From positions 1-64,000 of the forward strand of contig NZ_JAIOUQ010000004.1 in NCBI RefSeq assembly GCF_019931065.1: 64,000 nucleotides of DNA, read 5' to 3'. How positions within the stretch are numbered: position 1 is the first letter of the stretch; each line of letters begins with the position of its first letter. Under the pieces are notes generated by a model. The model had not been told where the DNA came from and did not search any database. It worked only from the letters and a program-made list of their open reading frames with translations. Of this stretch, positions 18,075 to 27,766 are shown one piece after another. The position numbers and the translations under genes were made by a program. The stretch is from Methanobacterium spitsbergense. GTDB taxonomy: Archaea > Methanobacteriota > Methanobacteria > Methanobacteriales > Methanobacteriaceae.

Positions 18075-18842
18075 ATGAAACAATTTTTAATTACACCTGC
18101 AGCAGGTAAAAGGCTGATTGCAAAGGCTTTAGTAACATATTCTCCCATTACAGATGCACTTAAAAATGGTACATTTGTAATTGTAGCTGGAACAACCAAT
18201 GGTTACGTTGCTGAGGAAATTCTTACAGCAATTGGTCAATCTGATGATTTTTCTAGGGAAAGATTCTTTAGAGGAGTGGTACTGCCTCCTTCAAAACCTA
18301 AATCAGATTCTGGAAGATTATACGATGACGCCAAATTTTTTGGCGATGTTGTAATTAAAAAAGGGGTTTGGCAAAAGGGATTAACTATTTATGATGTAGT
18401 AGACCAGCTTGAAGAAGGTGATGTAATCCTAAAAGGTGCAAACAGCTTAGATTTAATCCGTAAGAAAGCTGCTATTTATATTGGCCATCCGGAAGCTGGA
18501 ACAATTGGTGCTGCATTACCAGTTGTTGTTGGACGGCGTGTTCGTCTGATTATTCCTGTGGGGGTAGAGAAACGTGTTTCAAGTGATCTGGATGATATTG
18601 CCAAAAAATTAAATATACCTGGTTTAACTGGACCGCGGCTTTTGCCCATAAGTGGAGAAGTTTTTACAGAAATTGAAGCCCTTAATATGCTTTGTGATGT
18701 AAAAACAGATCTAATTGCTGGCGGTGGTGTGTCAGGAGCCGAAGGTTCTGTTTGGCTGGGTATAACCGGTGCGGATAATTCTTTAGAGTTTGCTGAAAGA
18801 GTAATAAAATCAGTTTCTTTTGAGGAACCGTTTAATATTTGA
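18075..18842 (+). CDS. Conserved protein of unknown function
   Basis: I do not recognise this 255-residue protein. It has no signal peptide or membrane segment and looks like a soluble alpha/beta protein. Glycine-rich turns recur ([51 protein letters not shown]), which could form a nucleotide or sugar-phosphate site. A ggaaggt box precedes the ATG by 8 bases. It follows hisG on the same strand by 72 bases, so the two may be co-transcribed. Confidence 0.7.
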   Translation: MKQFLITPAAGKRLIAKALVTYSPITDALKNGTFVIVAGTTNGYVAEEILTAIGQSDDFSRERFFRGVVLPPSKPKSDSGRLYDDAKFFGDVVIKKGVWQKGLTIYDVVDQLEEGDVILKGANSLDLIRKKAAIYIGHPEAGTIGAALPVVVGRRVRLIIPVGVEKRVSSDLDDIAKKLNIPGLTGPRLLPISGEVFTEIEALNMLCDVKTDLIAGGGVSGAEGSVWLGITGADNSLEFAERVIKSVSFEEPFNI

Positions 18843-19004
18843 AAAATATTTCTTTTCCTAAGGAAAATATTATAAAAAAATTAATTCTCAAATACACCAT
18901 GATTTAATTGGAATTTTCATTTGTGCATAGAAAGATATGAAAAATAAAAAAAATGAATTAGATGCATAATGATTATCCATGTAATTGGATTTACATAGTT
19001 TTTT

Positions 19005-20024
19005 TTATGTAGTTATTTTACTGATTATTCCAGTCACAATGTTTTTCATATAGGTAGAATACTGATTTGAGTTTGTAATCTGTGTCCAGAGAATATTTTT
19101 ACCTGAAATAGCTGGTTCATTGCTCTCATTAAATTGAGATATTATATTGATTGTTCCGGTTAAGAGATTTTTATAGTAAATATTAGATTTTCCATTGGAT
19201 TCATATTGCTGCCATGCCACGATATTATCCTTGATAGAAGGGAGGAACTGGGAATTTTTTGATTTTAACATAACGCTAACTTTTCCAGTTTTAAGATCTT
19301 TGTAGTAGATATTTGAGTTTCCTGACTCTGTCTGAACCCATACAATATGATTATTATCAATTGCAGGATTGAACTGGAATTCATGAGTATTTAATACTTT
19401 GTTGCTTATTCCGGTTGCTAAATCTTTATAATATACTAATGAATAGCCTTTAATATCATACTGGGTCCAAACAATCATTTTACCATTGGTAACTGGTTCG
19501 AATTGTCCCTCGTCGGATTTCTTAACAATACCTATAGTTCCTGTTTTAAGGTTTTTGTAATAAATAGACGTACCATTGAAAGTATCCTGCTCCCAGACAA
19601 TAATATTACCCGAAATATCAGGGGAAGCCTGATTTAATTTTGAATTGGAAACTCTACCGTATTTTCCAGTTACAATATTTTTGTAGTAAATACAAATTTG
19701 CCCTTTGGAATTTTCCTGTTGCCATACAATGTTTGAGCCTGAAATTGAAGGTTTAGACTGATCTTGATTAGAAGACAGTAATTTATGGCTTAATCCCGTT
19801 ACAAGGTCTTTATAGTAAATAGATGTATGTATTGTTGGATCTCCCTGTGTCCATACAACTATTTTACCATCTGCAACGGGTTCAAACTGATCAACGTTGG
19901 TTACTGAATTGCTTAATTTAACCTTTGCAATGTGATTAGTATTTACGGTTGCAGCTGATGCTACACCACAGAAAATAATTACAGCAACAAAGACTGTTAA
20001 TAACATTATAAGTTTAGTTCTCAT
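19005..20024 (-). CDS. Secreted TolB-like beta-propeller protein
   Basis: The N-terminus MRTKLIMLLTVFVAVIIF ending in GVASA is a clean signal peptide. The mature part consists of about seven repeats of 40-45 residues, each of the form IVWxQ...IYYKNLxTGxxxxV (for example ISGNIIVWEQDTFNGTSIYY). This is the pattern of TolB/WD40-like propeller blades found in many Methanobacterium surface proteins. I infer an extracellular binding role. ATG 20024 is used because upstream in-frame TTG and GTG codons would spoil the signal peptide. A ggtgga box lies 12 bases before it. Confidence 0.8.
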   Translation of the reverse strand: MRTKLIMLLTVFVAVIIFCGVASAATVNTNHIAKVKLSNSVTNVDQFEPVADGKIVVWTQGDPTIHTSIYYKDLVTGLSHKLLSSNQDQSKPSISGSNIVWQQENSKGQICIYYKNIVTGKYGRVSNSKLNQASPDISGNIIVWEQDTFNGTSIYYKNLKTGTIGIVKKSDEGQFEPVTNGKMIVWTQYDIKGYSLVYYKDLATGISNKVLNTHEFQFNPAIDNNHIVWVQTESGNSNIYYKDLKTGKVSVMLKSKNSQFLPSIKDNIVAWQQYESNGKSNIYYKNLLTGTINIISQFNESNEPAISGKNILWTQITNSNQYSTYMKNIVTGIISKITT

Positions 20025-20544
20025 TTTTTGTACATACTCCACCAATTATTTAAATTTGTATAATGGATAATGTAAAAGTTTTAATATATAAATTTATCTC
20101 TAATTTTGTTCATTTAAGCTATAAAAATAGAATAATATTTAAATTATATTCAAAAAAATCATAGAAAATAGAAGAATAATACTAATTTTACTTCTTCAAA
20201 TACTGCATCAATAATCAAGTCAAAAAAATTAAATTGAAATGGGGAAGATATACCGAATTTAAGATTAAAATTAGAGAGGAATAAGTTTACCAATTTTATC
20301 TTATTCATTTAAAATTTTTATTAAAATATTACAGAATATTATAGATATTGAAATAAGTATAATATAATTCCAAATTTCAATTACTGATCTCTAAATATTT
20401 AGGTTCCTATTCTAACTGAGATATACATTATTTCAGATATTCTGCATTTAAATGATGAATTAATTCCATAATCTATTTTAAGGGACCCTATAGTACAAGT
20501 GCACGTTCTTGAACTGATATTTTTCATGAATATACTCTTTATAT
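20025..20544. other. Intergenic stretch without a recognised gene
   Basis: About 500 AT-rich bases between two minus-strand genes. The first 100 bases must hold the promoter of the beta-propeller gene. I see no open frame with a ribosome binding site. A pair of ATGATGA and CTGA boxes at 20453 and 20516 suggested a C/D-box RNA but lacks a closing stem. Confidence 0.4.
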
Positions 20545-20901
20545 TTAGTTGGTTTCAGAAACATTGAAGTCACCATTAATTAGTCTCATAATCATGGTTG
20601 TAAAGTATCTATGTTGTTTTTGTGAAAATGATAGATTACATTTGGCACATAAATGCCATATTTCTCCAGGGTCGCTATTTAATTCATAACTATTCATTTT
20701 GGATCTACAATTAGGACATTCCATTGAATCTAAACCAGCATTCCGTTCTTTTATTCCAATTTCTCCTATAATTCCTTTTGTATTTTTAAACCATTCTAAA
20801 AATTCTTTTTTGGGAGTTATTACCAGTTCTAAACTATCAATTTTTTCGATGGGTTGCTTTCCAAGAATTTCTGGTTTAAGTTTTGCTTTTATGTCTTTCA
20901 T
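20545..20901 (-). CDS. Zinc-ribbon protein of unknown function
   Basis: The 118-residue protein has a C-terminal zinc ribbon formed by CPNC near residue 62 and CAKC near 85. It is followed by SFSQKQHRYFTTMIM, a basic/aromatic tail that might contact nucleic acid. The first 55 residues are Lys-rich with the segment LELVITPKKEFLEWF. The ribosome binding site ggtgat matches the archaeal anti-SD end and fixes the start. The family is not recognised and there are no close neighbours on the strand. Confidence 0.6.
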   Translation of the reverse strand: MKDIKAKLKPEILGKQPIEKIDSLELVITPKKEFLEWFKNTKGIIGEIGIKERNAGLDSMECPNCRSKMNSYELNSDPGEIWHLCAKCNLSFSQKQHRYFTTMIMRLINGDFNVSETN

Positions 20902-21131
20902 TAAAAATCACCAAAGTAAGATCTAGTTGGTGTTGTTGGTGCTTGTAATGGTAGAGCATATGAGAATAACGCATACCATAAAAATACTGCATAAAAAAAA
21001 GGTGGAATAAATGCCAATTAAATCTTTAATGTTGAATTAACTAAAATTAGAATTGAAAACTAAATTTAAACATTTTTTAAATAAGTTAATTAAGAAAATA
21101 AAATAATGAATTGGAATCATAAAATTTTTTT

Positions 21132-21323
21132 TTATCTGTGTTTTATTTCAATTTTATTATTGAAACGATTTTTCAGATATTCTATCATTATTTTATGGTC
21201 TTCCAAAGTGGGACTAGGCCCATTATAATACCATGAATGCTTTTTTTGTTTGTTGTATACCGTTGAAATTTTATCATCTTCTGAGTTTATAACTCGAAGT
21301 TTGATATCTATATATAATTTGTA
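21132..21323 (-). pseudogene. Open frame without a start codon; small unknown protein or remnant
   Basis: The minus strand is open for 63 codons ending HR-stop. It encodes a protein-like sequence with KKHSWYYNGPSPTLEDHKIM and EYLKNRFNNKIEI. Composition and codon use look like a real protein, but no ATG, GTG or TTG occurs in the open stretch, and an in-frame stop lies at 21324-21326. It may be a decayed gene, or it may start at a non-standard codon such as ATA. I do not recognise the family. Confidence 0.35.
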
Positions 21324-21393
21324 TTACATATTATATAGGTTTTGATATCGTCAACATAAAATAAATAACTTGAAAAATAAATAGTAACTTAAC

Positions 21394-22068
21394 ATGTCCA
21401 AAATAGCTTTTTTAAATAGATTTTATAATGGTGAATTCAATTATCTCTGTATAAATTTTTATAAACGAAATAAAAAGTTTTTACTCCTCTCAGCAGCCAT
21501 ATATTTTTTAGCATTATTTATTGGCCTGATTATAGGTTATTTCATACCTGGTTTGATTGAAAATTTCTTGAATAGTGTTGTTAAATCGGACAAACAGTTT
21601 GTTATAAAAAATGGGATAAATACATTTTCAATATTCCTGCACAACCTTACTTATGGAGTATTTTTCCCCTATACCGCAGGTGTAACAGGAATAATTACAG
21701 CAGGAATATTGATACTTAACGGATTCCTATATGGGTCTTTTTTAGGATTTCTTTCATCTAATATTGGAGGTATTTTAAGTCCCTTAGGAGTGAGTAATCC
21801 TGTAGCTTTTCTAATTTACACAATACCACATGGTATATTTGAAACATCTGGTATTATTGTAGCGGGTGCTGGAGGATTCAAACTTACAAATTTGGTTATT
21901 AATATACTAATAGATAAAAAAACAAAAAATGAATGGTATAATGAATTTAAAGATTCACTAATATTAGTTGTAATTGCAATAATTTTAATTTTAATTGCAG
22001 CTATAATTGAAGCCAATATAACACTTCCATTAGGAAATTACATAACACATTTGTCTTTAGCAAAATAA
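21394..22068 (+). CDS. SpoIIM-family (stage II sporulation M-like) membrane protein
   Basis: The 224-residue protein has five or six membrane helices, including about residues 30-55, 90-115, 118-140 and 190-215. The diagnostic motif IPHGIFETSGIIVAGAGGF lies near residue 145. Members in archaea are integral membrane proteins of unknown transport or membrane-shaping role and have no link to sporulation. The ATG at 21394 has no clear ribosome binding site. It stands alone; the next gene is 88 bases downstream and unrelated. Confidence 0.82.
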   Translation: MSKIAFLNRFYNGEFNYLCINFYKRNKKFLLLSAAIYFLALFIGLIIGYFIPGLIENFLNSVVKSDKQFVIKNGINTFSIFLHNLTYGVFFPYTAGVTGIITAGILILNGFLYGSFLGFLSSNIGGILSPLGVSNPVAFLIYTIPHGIFETSGIIVAGAGGFKLTNLVINILIDKKTKNEWYNEFKDSLILVVIAIILILIAAIIEANITLPLGNYITHLSLAK

Positions 22069-22155
22069 TATCATGATAATCATAAAGTTGAAAATGTTAT
22101 TGAAAATTAAAAAAAAATATGTTAAAATAGTTTAAAAGTCAATGGAGAAGATATA

Positions 22156-22446
22156 ATGATTATTGTGACGGCTAAAATGAATTTAAAACCTGGAAAAAAA
22201 GATGAATTTATTTTAAAGGCACAAGATTTAATTTGTGCTACCAGATTGGAAGAAGGTTGTATAAGTTATGGTTTGTATGCAAGTACAGAAAATAAAGATG
22301 AACTTGTAATGTTAGAACACTGGGAAGATATTAATTCATTAAACACACATATGGAAACAGATCATTTCAAACAATTTGGAAAAATAATAAAACAGTTATT
22401 AACAGGAAAAATTGATGTTAAATCATATTCTGTTAAACAAACATAA
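22156..22446 (+). CDS. Antibiotic-biosynthesis-monooxygenase-type (ABM/YgiN) protein
   Basis: The 96 residues form a single dimeric alpha/beta barrel ABM domain: MIIVTAKMNLKPGKKDEFI, LEEGCISYGLYAS, then ELVMLEHWEDINSLNTHM and HFKQFG. Such proteins include quinol monooxygenases and heme-degrading enzymes, but most have no known substrate. The ribosome binding site is tggagaag. It converges with the flavodoxin-like quinone reductase at 22507, and a joint role in quinone or electrophile detoxification is possible but inferred. Confidence 0.8.
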   Translation: MIIVTAKMNLKPGKKDEFILKAQDLICATRLEEGCISYGLYASTENKDELVMLEHWEDINSLNTHMETDHFKQFGKIIKQLLTGKIDVKSYSVKQT

Positions 22447-22506
22447 TCCATTATAACATTAAGGATTAATGCGATTTAAAAGTTTAATTATTAAAATTGT
22501 TTCAAC

Positions 22507-23106
22507 TTATAAATTTAAGGGAAATATTGAATTAGTGGTATCTTCTACATTTTTTAACCATTTATTTCTTTGTTTTAACGTGCTTGTTACCATTACTCCA
22601 TAATTTTTACGATGAACATTGTTAATACCGCATAATCCGAAAACACAATTTTTCCATATTAGTTCAAGTGGATCTCCAAATACTTTATTTTCCCTTTCGG
22701 TTGTTGTGTTTGATGTGTTAAAAATTAATACATTAGCTGCATTTAATAAGCCTGTTGGTATTCCTTCCCCCAGATCTCCTTCCACAAATTGGTAGGCTAC
22801 ACCGGCACGCATAACTCTGTCAACCCAACCCTTTAAAATTGCAGGCGGCATTCCCCACCAGTTAGGATGAACAATTATTATCCCATCAACACTTATAATC
22901 TCTTTACAATATTTTTCAACCATTGAATCTGTTTCAGCATTTTTAGGAATTTCTTCAAAGGGAAGAGTAGGATTAAAATTTTCAACGTATAAATCATGGA
23001 AGATTACATCATATCCATTACTTTTAAGAGTTTTAATAGCTGTATGGGTAATTGCATGATTAAAACTACCTTCTTTAGGATGTGCTAGAATAACAAGAAT
23101 TTTCAT
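22507..23106 (-). CDS. Flavodoxin-like NAD(P)H:quinone oxidoreductase family protein
   Basis: The 199-residue protein begins KILVILAHPKEGSFNHAI, the FMN-binding loop of the MdaB/YwrO family. It continues with DGIIIVHPNWWGMPPAILKG and DRVMRAGVAYQF, which line the flavin and substrate site. It is expected to reduce quinones or other electrophiles by two electrons in the cytoplasm. Length is normal for the family. It is monocistronic and converges with the ABM gene. Confidence 0.85.
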   Translation of the reverse strand: MKILVILAHPKEGSFNHAITHTAIKTLKSNGYDVIFHDLYVENFNPTLPFEEIPKNAETDSMVEKYCKEIISVDGIIIVHPNWWGMPPAILKGWVDRVMRAGVAYQFVEGDLGEGIPTGLLNAANVLIFNTSNTTTERENKVFGDPLELIWKNCVFGLCGINNVHRKNYGVMVTSTLKQRNKWLKNVEDTTNSIFPLNL

Positions 23107-23420
23107 TTATTTACCTCAATTATAATTTTATTCATTATACAAATTTAAATATTTATTTCATTAGTTATCTTGATAAAAAGTATTTATTTATAATCCTTCT
23201 ATATTTGAGGCTTAATATTGATAATATAATTTGAACTTTAGGCAATCCGATTGTCAATAAAAATAAATTCATTATTTATAAGTTTTTTTCACACTCCCCT
23301 GTTAAAAACCATCTAAAAGTAGTATAATTAATTTGATAATTTCTAGGTTTCTTAAATACTTTAATCTTGTATGAACAATTATAATGACAGATAGTTTAAA
23401 AAAAATTAATTTGGTAGTTT

Positions 23421-23963
23421 TTATAATTTTTTTAAGATCATTTCAGGGTCAAGTATACTTATACCTGTGTTTTCACCAACTACCTCGATCTGAATTACCC
23501 AATCTGAATCTGCACCATTAACTTCTAAATTAAATTTTTCAACTAACTCTTCTGTGACTTTTTCAACCAATTCATCTGAGGAGTTAAAGTACTTTCTTCC
23601 CCTTAAATCACATACCACCTTAAAAGAATCTCCTTGAACTACTCGATTACTTGCTAAATTACTAACTTGTTCTAATATACTTTCCAAACGAGTTCTAACC
23701 ACCTTTTCAATAATTACCACTTTAGATATTACAGTAGTGGAAGCATTTGATAGTAATTTAACTGCATCTAATGGTTCCATATCCAAATCAATTAAAATAA
23801 CATTGGGAAAGTTAGATTCTTTAAAATTCAACACTCTTTCTTCATTCTGGAGTGCCATTTCAATTTCTTCTAGCCCCATTGCTTCTTCACCCGCACCTTC
23901 ACCTTTCTGTCCTCTAAGGGTTATAAGTAGATTAAATGATTCTGTTGGCTTGATAAGACTCAC
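23421..23963 (-). CDS. Stand-alone THUMP domain protein
   Basis: The protein has 180 residues. Residues about 65-170 resemble a THUMP RNA-binding domain: RLESILEQVSNLASNRVVQG, the FKVVCDLRGRKYFNSSDELVEKV core, and DSDWVIQIEVVGENTGISIL. THUMP domains present tRNA acceptor ends to modifying enzymes, but no methyltransferase, thiouridylase or pseudouridine synthase domain is attached here. It may act as a partner subunit, like Tan1 for tRNA cytidine acetylation. The start is probably GTG 23963; its aagaggtg purine box overlaps the start codon, so initiation is uncertain. Confidence 0.7.
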   Translation of the reverse strand: MSLIKPTESFNLLITLRGQKGEGAGEEAMGLEEIEMALQNEERVLNFKESNFPNVILIDLDMEPLDAVKLLSNASTTVISKVVIIEKVVRTRLESILEQVSNLASNRVVQGDSFKVVCDLRGRKYFNSSDELVEKVTEELVEKFNLEVNGADSDWVIQIEVVGENTGISILDPEMILKKL

Positions 23964-24115
23964 CTCTTAATTACTATTATGTTGATGAATGATATTAAAA
24001 TTTTTGTAAATTTCTCATTATATTTAGAACAAAAGGATATAATAAAAAAGCAGATAATAATTTGATTCTTAATTTTCTTAAATCAATTATTCTTGTTTAT
24101 ATTTTATAGGTCCAA

Positions 24116-25015
24116 TTAGTAGTGTGCATCTTCCTTGTGAGTCTCTTCAATAAATCTTAGGTTAAATATATCTCCAACTTTAAGATCATGATTCATGTAT
24201 CCAAGTTCCTTCAAAACGGGTATGAATTCCATTGTAGATTTTATGTATTCATCAGGAACTTTTGCACAATACCGTGGTGAAATATTATATGTTTCACGTA
24301 CAAATTTCTTATCAACTACACCCATTTCATTGGCAGCAATCTCTGCTGCTGTATTTGGTACGTTCTGTATAAGGTTGGATGCATCTTCATGTGCCTTTAA
24401 AAAACTTGTTATATATTCGGGTGAATTAGATATAAGTTCTTCTTGTACAACTATACCGTAGCTTGGATTGTAGGGCCATATTTTATTTGGAGGTATTACT
24501 ATTTTAGAATTGAATTGGTTTGATGCTACTGTCGCAAGGGATGGTGTTCCAACACCGGCCTCTATTTCTCCGTCTTGAATTGCATCTGGGATGAAGTCAG
24601 CCCACGTGTAATTTTTTATGGAAATATCTCTATTTTTTAAGAGATTGCGTATGATAACATCATGAATAGAACCTCTTGTAGGTGTTCCTATGGTTTTTCC
24701 ATTATATTGGTTTAAAACAGATGCAATATCTCCAAGCTCACTGTATGAACTGTAAGGTTCATTTGAAATCACAACTGTACCTTCAATATGTCCACCAGCA
24801 ACACATTTAATTTTCATACCTTGTTCAATACCTATAATAACAGGTGGAAGCCCTATGTAACCCAGATCAATATCCTCACTTTCTAATGCTTTCATCATTT
24901 CAGGGCCTGTTGGAAATAGTTTCCAATTTGTCTCGTCTGAACTTTCAAAGGAGAATTTTCCACTTTTAAGAATGAATGATGTGTGGTATATTGTTGAGAG
25001 GTATCCTATTTTCAT
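24116..25015 (-). CDS. SsuA/NMT1-like substrate-binding protein without signal peptide
   Basis: The 299-residue protein has the periplasmic-binding-protein fold of the sulfonate/nitrate/taurine group: LESEDIDLGYIGLPPVIIG, GKTIGTPTRGSIHDVI, and DGEIEAGVGTPSLATVASNQ. The usual signal peptide or lipobox is missing; it starts directly with MKIGYLSTIYHTSF. No permease or ATPase gene is near. It is therefore probably cytoplasmic, as for related MqnA-like or THI5-like proteins that act as enzymes. A perfect palindromic operator lies 52 bases upstream, which points to a role in sulfur supply. The ligand is unknown. Confidence 0.75.
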   Translation of the reverse strand: MKIGYLSTIYHTSFILKSGKFSFESSDETNWKLFPTGPEMMKALESEDIDLGYIGLPPVIIGIEQGMKIKCVAGGHIEGTVVISNEPYSSYSELGDIASVLNQYNGKTIGTPTRGSIHDVIIRNLLKNRDISIKNYTWADFIPDAIQDGEIEAGVGTPSLATVASNQFNSKIVIPPNKIWPYNPSYGIVVQEELISNSPEYITSFLKAHEDASNLIQNVPNTAAEIAANEMGVVDKKFVRETYNISPRYCAKVPDEYIKSTMEFIPVLKELGYMNHDLKVGDIFNLRFIEETHKEDAHY

Positions 25016-25066
25016 AAATTAGCTCCATAATTCTACTATAATTGGTAAAATTTTTCTAAATGATTA

Positions 25067-25082
25067 TATAACAATTGTTATA
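25067..25082. promoter_or_regulatory. Perfect palindromic operator upstream of the binding protein, TATAACAATTGTTATA
   Basis: This is the ideal form of the repeated 16-bp site. Read toward the gene at 25015, a CTTTAAATA TATA element directly abuts it. The distance to the start codon is 52 bases. Confidence 0.75.
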
Positions 25083-25246
25083 TTTAAAGTTGATCTATTA
25101 AATACATACTCTAAATCCAATTTAGACTCTTTATCACTCATTTTTATAAAAACAACAAGATACACATTTAATCATTATTTCAGACATGAAATAGGTTTAT
25201 TTAGCCCAAATAAATTCAAGATTAATGTTTTATAATATATGGGATG

Positions 25247-25373
25247 ATGTCACCAATTGTTAAAACTATTGAATACGTCTTTTTTTTAGATAAATGGTTT
25301 GCGTTAACACGATTTCTTGAAAATAAGAATGGAGACGGCTTATCACGAGCAAGGTATATCGAAAACCTCTAAT
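25247..25373 (+). pseudogene. Short decayed coding remnant
   Basis: Starting at ATG 25247 the frame reads VKTIEYVFFLDKWFALTRF and stops at 25325. A one-base shift continues it as KNGDGLSRARYIENL to a stop at 25371. It resembles a broken piece of a longer protein, possibly a transposase, but I cannot name it. The remainder of 25374-25510 also shows short protein-like pieces. The stretch appears to be gene debris. Confidence 0.3.
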
Positions 25374-25524
25374 CTGAGCTTAAATTATTAAAAAGGCTGT
25401 CTGATGGTCTTTTTTTTGAAATTAAACCAAAGGGTTTATAAAGGATGTTCAAGTCATTAGAGATAAGTTCACTAAAACGTCATAAATGAAACTTTTATGA
25501 TGAATTGAACTCGGAGGCGATCGA

Positions 25525-26538
25525 ATTAAGCGAAAAACAATATGCTCAATCTTTTTGCTATTGGCTTTTGCACTAATTTTAAATGTAAACGCGTCATCTG
25601 CTGCAACAGTTAATAACACAAGCAGCATTAATTCAAACGTGAAAACTGATATGTCATCAAGTATGACTCAGATTAGTACAGTTAGTGCATCTGCTAGCAA
25701 ATCTAGCACAATATCTAATTCAAAAGTTACAACTACTGCATATGCAGTAAAAAAAACTGATAATACAAAACCTAAAATTAAAGCCATAGATCCAGCGAAT
25801 AAAGCTGTGAATGTGAAAACAACTAAAACAATTAAAATCACATTCAATGAAAAAATTAAAGCTGGAACTAAATGGATAGAATTCAAAAACAGCAACGGTA
25901 GCAAAATATCATTTAGAACTATTATTAGGGAGAATATACTCTATATAGACCCTATTAAAAGTTTATCAAATGGAATTACGTATTCCTTAATTATACACAC
26001 CGGCAGTATAACTGATACAAGTGGTAACAAGTTATCTTTACAAAGAACAAAATTTGAAGTAGCAAAAAAACCAATATCAGCAGCATTAGTTAAATACTTA
26101 AAACCTACAGCAAATTGCCAATCAACCAACTCGAAAATAAAATCACTAGCAGCATCGATTACCAAAGGTAAAACATCACAACTCAGTAAAGCATCAGCAA
26201 TATTCAATTGGGTAAGAAATAATATAAGTTACTCATTTTACTACAACACCAGGAAAGGTGCATTGGGAACATTAAGTTCAAGATCAGCTAACTGTGCTGA
26301 CACAGCACATATAATGGTGGCTCTTGAAAGAGCAGCAGGAATACCAGCAAGATACAATCATGGAACATGCAGATTTTCTAGTGGACATTACTATGGTCAT
26401 GTATGGGCCCAAGTATATGTAAATGGTAAATGGTATTATGCCGATGGAACCAGCTCTAGAAACTCATTTGGAGTTGTCAAAAATTGGAATACTAAAAACT
26501 TTACATTACATGGTATCTATGCATCATTACCATTCTAG
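25525..26538 (+). CDS. Secreted Ig-like plus transglutaminase-like cysteine peptidase
   Basis: A signal peptide ([18 protein letters not shown], then NASSA) is followed by a Ser/Thr-rich linker. Next comes an SbsA-type Ig-like domain ([20 protein letters not shown]). The C-terminal transglutaminase-like domain has its Cys in SANCADTAH, His in YGHVWAQVY and Asp in YADGTS. Such enzymes in pseudomurein-walled methanogens are thought to cut or bind wall peptides. No ATG, GTG or TTG fits the start of the signal peptide. The codon at the right distance from a ggaggcgatc box is ATT 25525; the next usable start, TTG 25555, would remove the basic n-region. A PepSY protein gene follows, 12 bases after the stop. 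Confidence 0.82.
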   Translation: MKRKTICSIFLLLAFALILNVNASSAATVNNTSSINSNVKTDMSSSMTQISTVSASASKSSTISNSKVTTTAYAVKKTDNTKPKIKAIDPANKAVNVKTTKTIKITFNEKIKAGTKWIEFKNSNGSKISFRTIIRENILYIDPIKSLSNGITYSLIIHTGSITDTSGNKLSLQRTKFEVAKKPISAALVKYLKPTANCQSTNSKIKSLAASITKGKTSQLSKASAIFNWVRNNISYSFYYNTRKGALGTLSSRSANCADTAHIMVALERAAGIPARYNHGTCRFSSGHYYGHVWAQVYVNGKWYYADGTSSRNSFGVVKNWNTKNFTLHGIYASLPF

Positions 26539-26550
26539 GAGGGGAAATTT

Positions 26551-26925
26551 ATGATGAAAAAAATCATAGTGGCCTTGGTAATTTTAGTGGCTGTCCTTGG
26601 TTTAGGATTCGCAACTATAGGGAATACAGCTAAAAAAAATACAACAAACAATACAACAAGTCCAGCAACACAGCAAATTGTAACGAACACTAACAATACA
26701 ACAGACAACAGTACAAATACAAATATAACTTCTGCAGAAGCTCAGAAAATAGCCAGTAAATACATAGCAGTATCAGGTGCTATTGCAGGCACACCAACAT
26801 TAACTAAACAAAACAACAAATTGGTATACATTGTACCAGTAATAGACAATGGAAAAAATGTGGGTGAAATTGATATAGACGCTCAAACAGGTGAAAACCT
26901 AGGAGGAGCAGGTGGAGCTCCATAA
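26551..26925 (+). CDS. Membrane-anchored PepSY-like domain protein
   Basis: An N-terminal hydrophobic segment ([20 protein letters not shown]) anchors or secretes the protein. A Thr/Asn-rich linker of about 40 residues follows. The last 65 residues resemble a PepSY domain ([14 protein letters not shown] to [15 protein letters not shown]), which often inhibits peptidases. The ribosome binding site taggagggg overlaps the stop codon of the upstream transglutaminase-like gene. The two are thus one operon, and this protein may regulate that peptidase. Confidence 0.75.
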   Translation: MMKKIIVALVILVAVLGLGFATIGNTAKKNTTNNTTSPATQQIVTNTNNTTDNSTNTNITSAEAQKIASKYIAVSGAIAGTPTLTKQNNKLVYIVPVIDNGKNVGEIDIDAQTGENLGGAGGAP

Positions 26926-26940
26926 GAATCTGTTTTAAGT

Positions 26941-26984
26941 AAAATGGGAACTAAAAACTTATGTCCCATTTTATATTTTTTTTT
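26941..26984 (+). terminator. Hairpin and T-run terminator after the PepSY gene
   Basis: AAAATGGGA (26941-26949) pairs with TCCCATTTT (26964-26972). A run of nine T follows at 26976-26984. It closes the two-gene operon 25525-26925. Confidence 0.75.
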
Positions 26985-27067
26985 AAATTTTAAATATCTT
27001 CTATAACATGCAAATATTAAATCTATTTTATTGATTTTTATATTTTATGAAAAGATCATGAAAGAAA

Positions 27068-27565
27068 TTAGTTCTTCTTGTATTTATTAAAACTTTCAGG
27101 AAATCTATTCATTATAAAATCTGTTAAACCCCTATTTTCAAGGTCATGAATAACCAGTTCCATAAATTCAATTTGATCTTTAGAATCTTCAACAAATTGG
27201 TTCTGTGATTTAATTTGTTTTCTTGCATTGTCAAGCTGGTTTTTAGTGACCTGCAATCTGTGAACTAGCTGATTATGTTCTTTTTTTAATTCTTCAAATT
27301 TACCAAATTGAAGACTTATGTCCTTAAATTCCAGTTTATTTAATCGTTTTTCAATGATAATTTTTTCATTAAAAACGTCATGGATCCTTTCATTTGCATA
27401 TTCAAGTCTTTTTTGGAGTTTTAACACTTCATTATGCTTTATTTTTAATTCTTTTTCCAGTTCTTCAGATAAATCATGAGTTTTGTCTGGATCATTTTTT
27501 TTAGACTCATTGGTATCCTTCTTGGAAACTGGGCTTAATTTTTCAATTTGAGAATTTTCTTTCAT
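27068..27565 (-). CDS. Coiled-coil protein of unknown function
   Basis: Nearly all 165 residues are helical and highly charged, with heptad spacing from about residue 30 to 140 (ELEKELKIKHNEVLKLQKRL and later LVHRLQVTKNQLDNARKQI). The first 28 residues are a Lys/Ser-rich tail. The C-terminus ends in a short hydrophobic element, GLTDFIMNRFPESFNKY. It has no cysteine and no membrane segment. It is possibly a structural or scaffold protein; I do not recognise it. An agaaggt box precedes the ATG. Confidence 0.65.
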   Translation of the reverse strand: MKENSQIEKLSPVSKKDTNESKKNDPDKTHDLSEELEKELKIKHNEVLKLQKRLEYANERIHDVFNEKIIIEKRLNKLEFKDISLQFGKFEELKKEHNQLVHRLQVTKNQLDNARKQIKSQNQFVEDSKDQIEFMELVIHDLENRGLTDFIMNRFPESFNKYKKN

Positions 27566-27766
27566 TATTTGGACCTTCTCATATCAATTGATATATAATC
27601 TATTCTAAGTAACGAGTGTCTTATATAAACAGTTATTATCATTAAAATCAGAATATAATTATTGGACCTTTTAAATGAAATATATGGTTAATGGAGGGTT
27701 ATTATTCTTTTTTATTAATGTACAATCTAACTAAATAAAATAAAAAATTAATATATTACCTGTTTC

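Noticed and set aside
20453..20520. Possible C/D-box guide RNA (ATGATGA and CTGA boxes 60 bases apart)
   Set aside because: No internal D'/C' pair and no terminal stem; boxes of this size occur by chance in AT-rich DNA.
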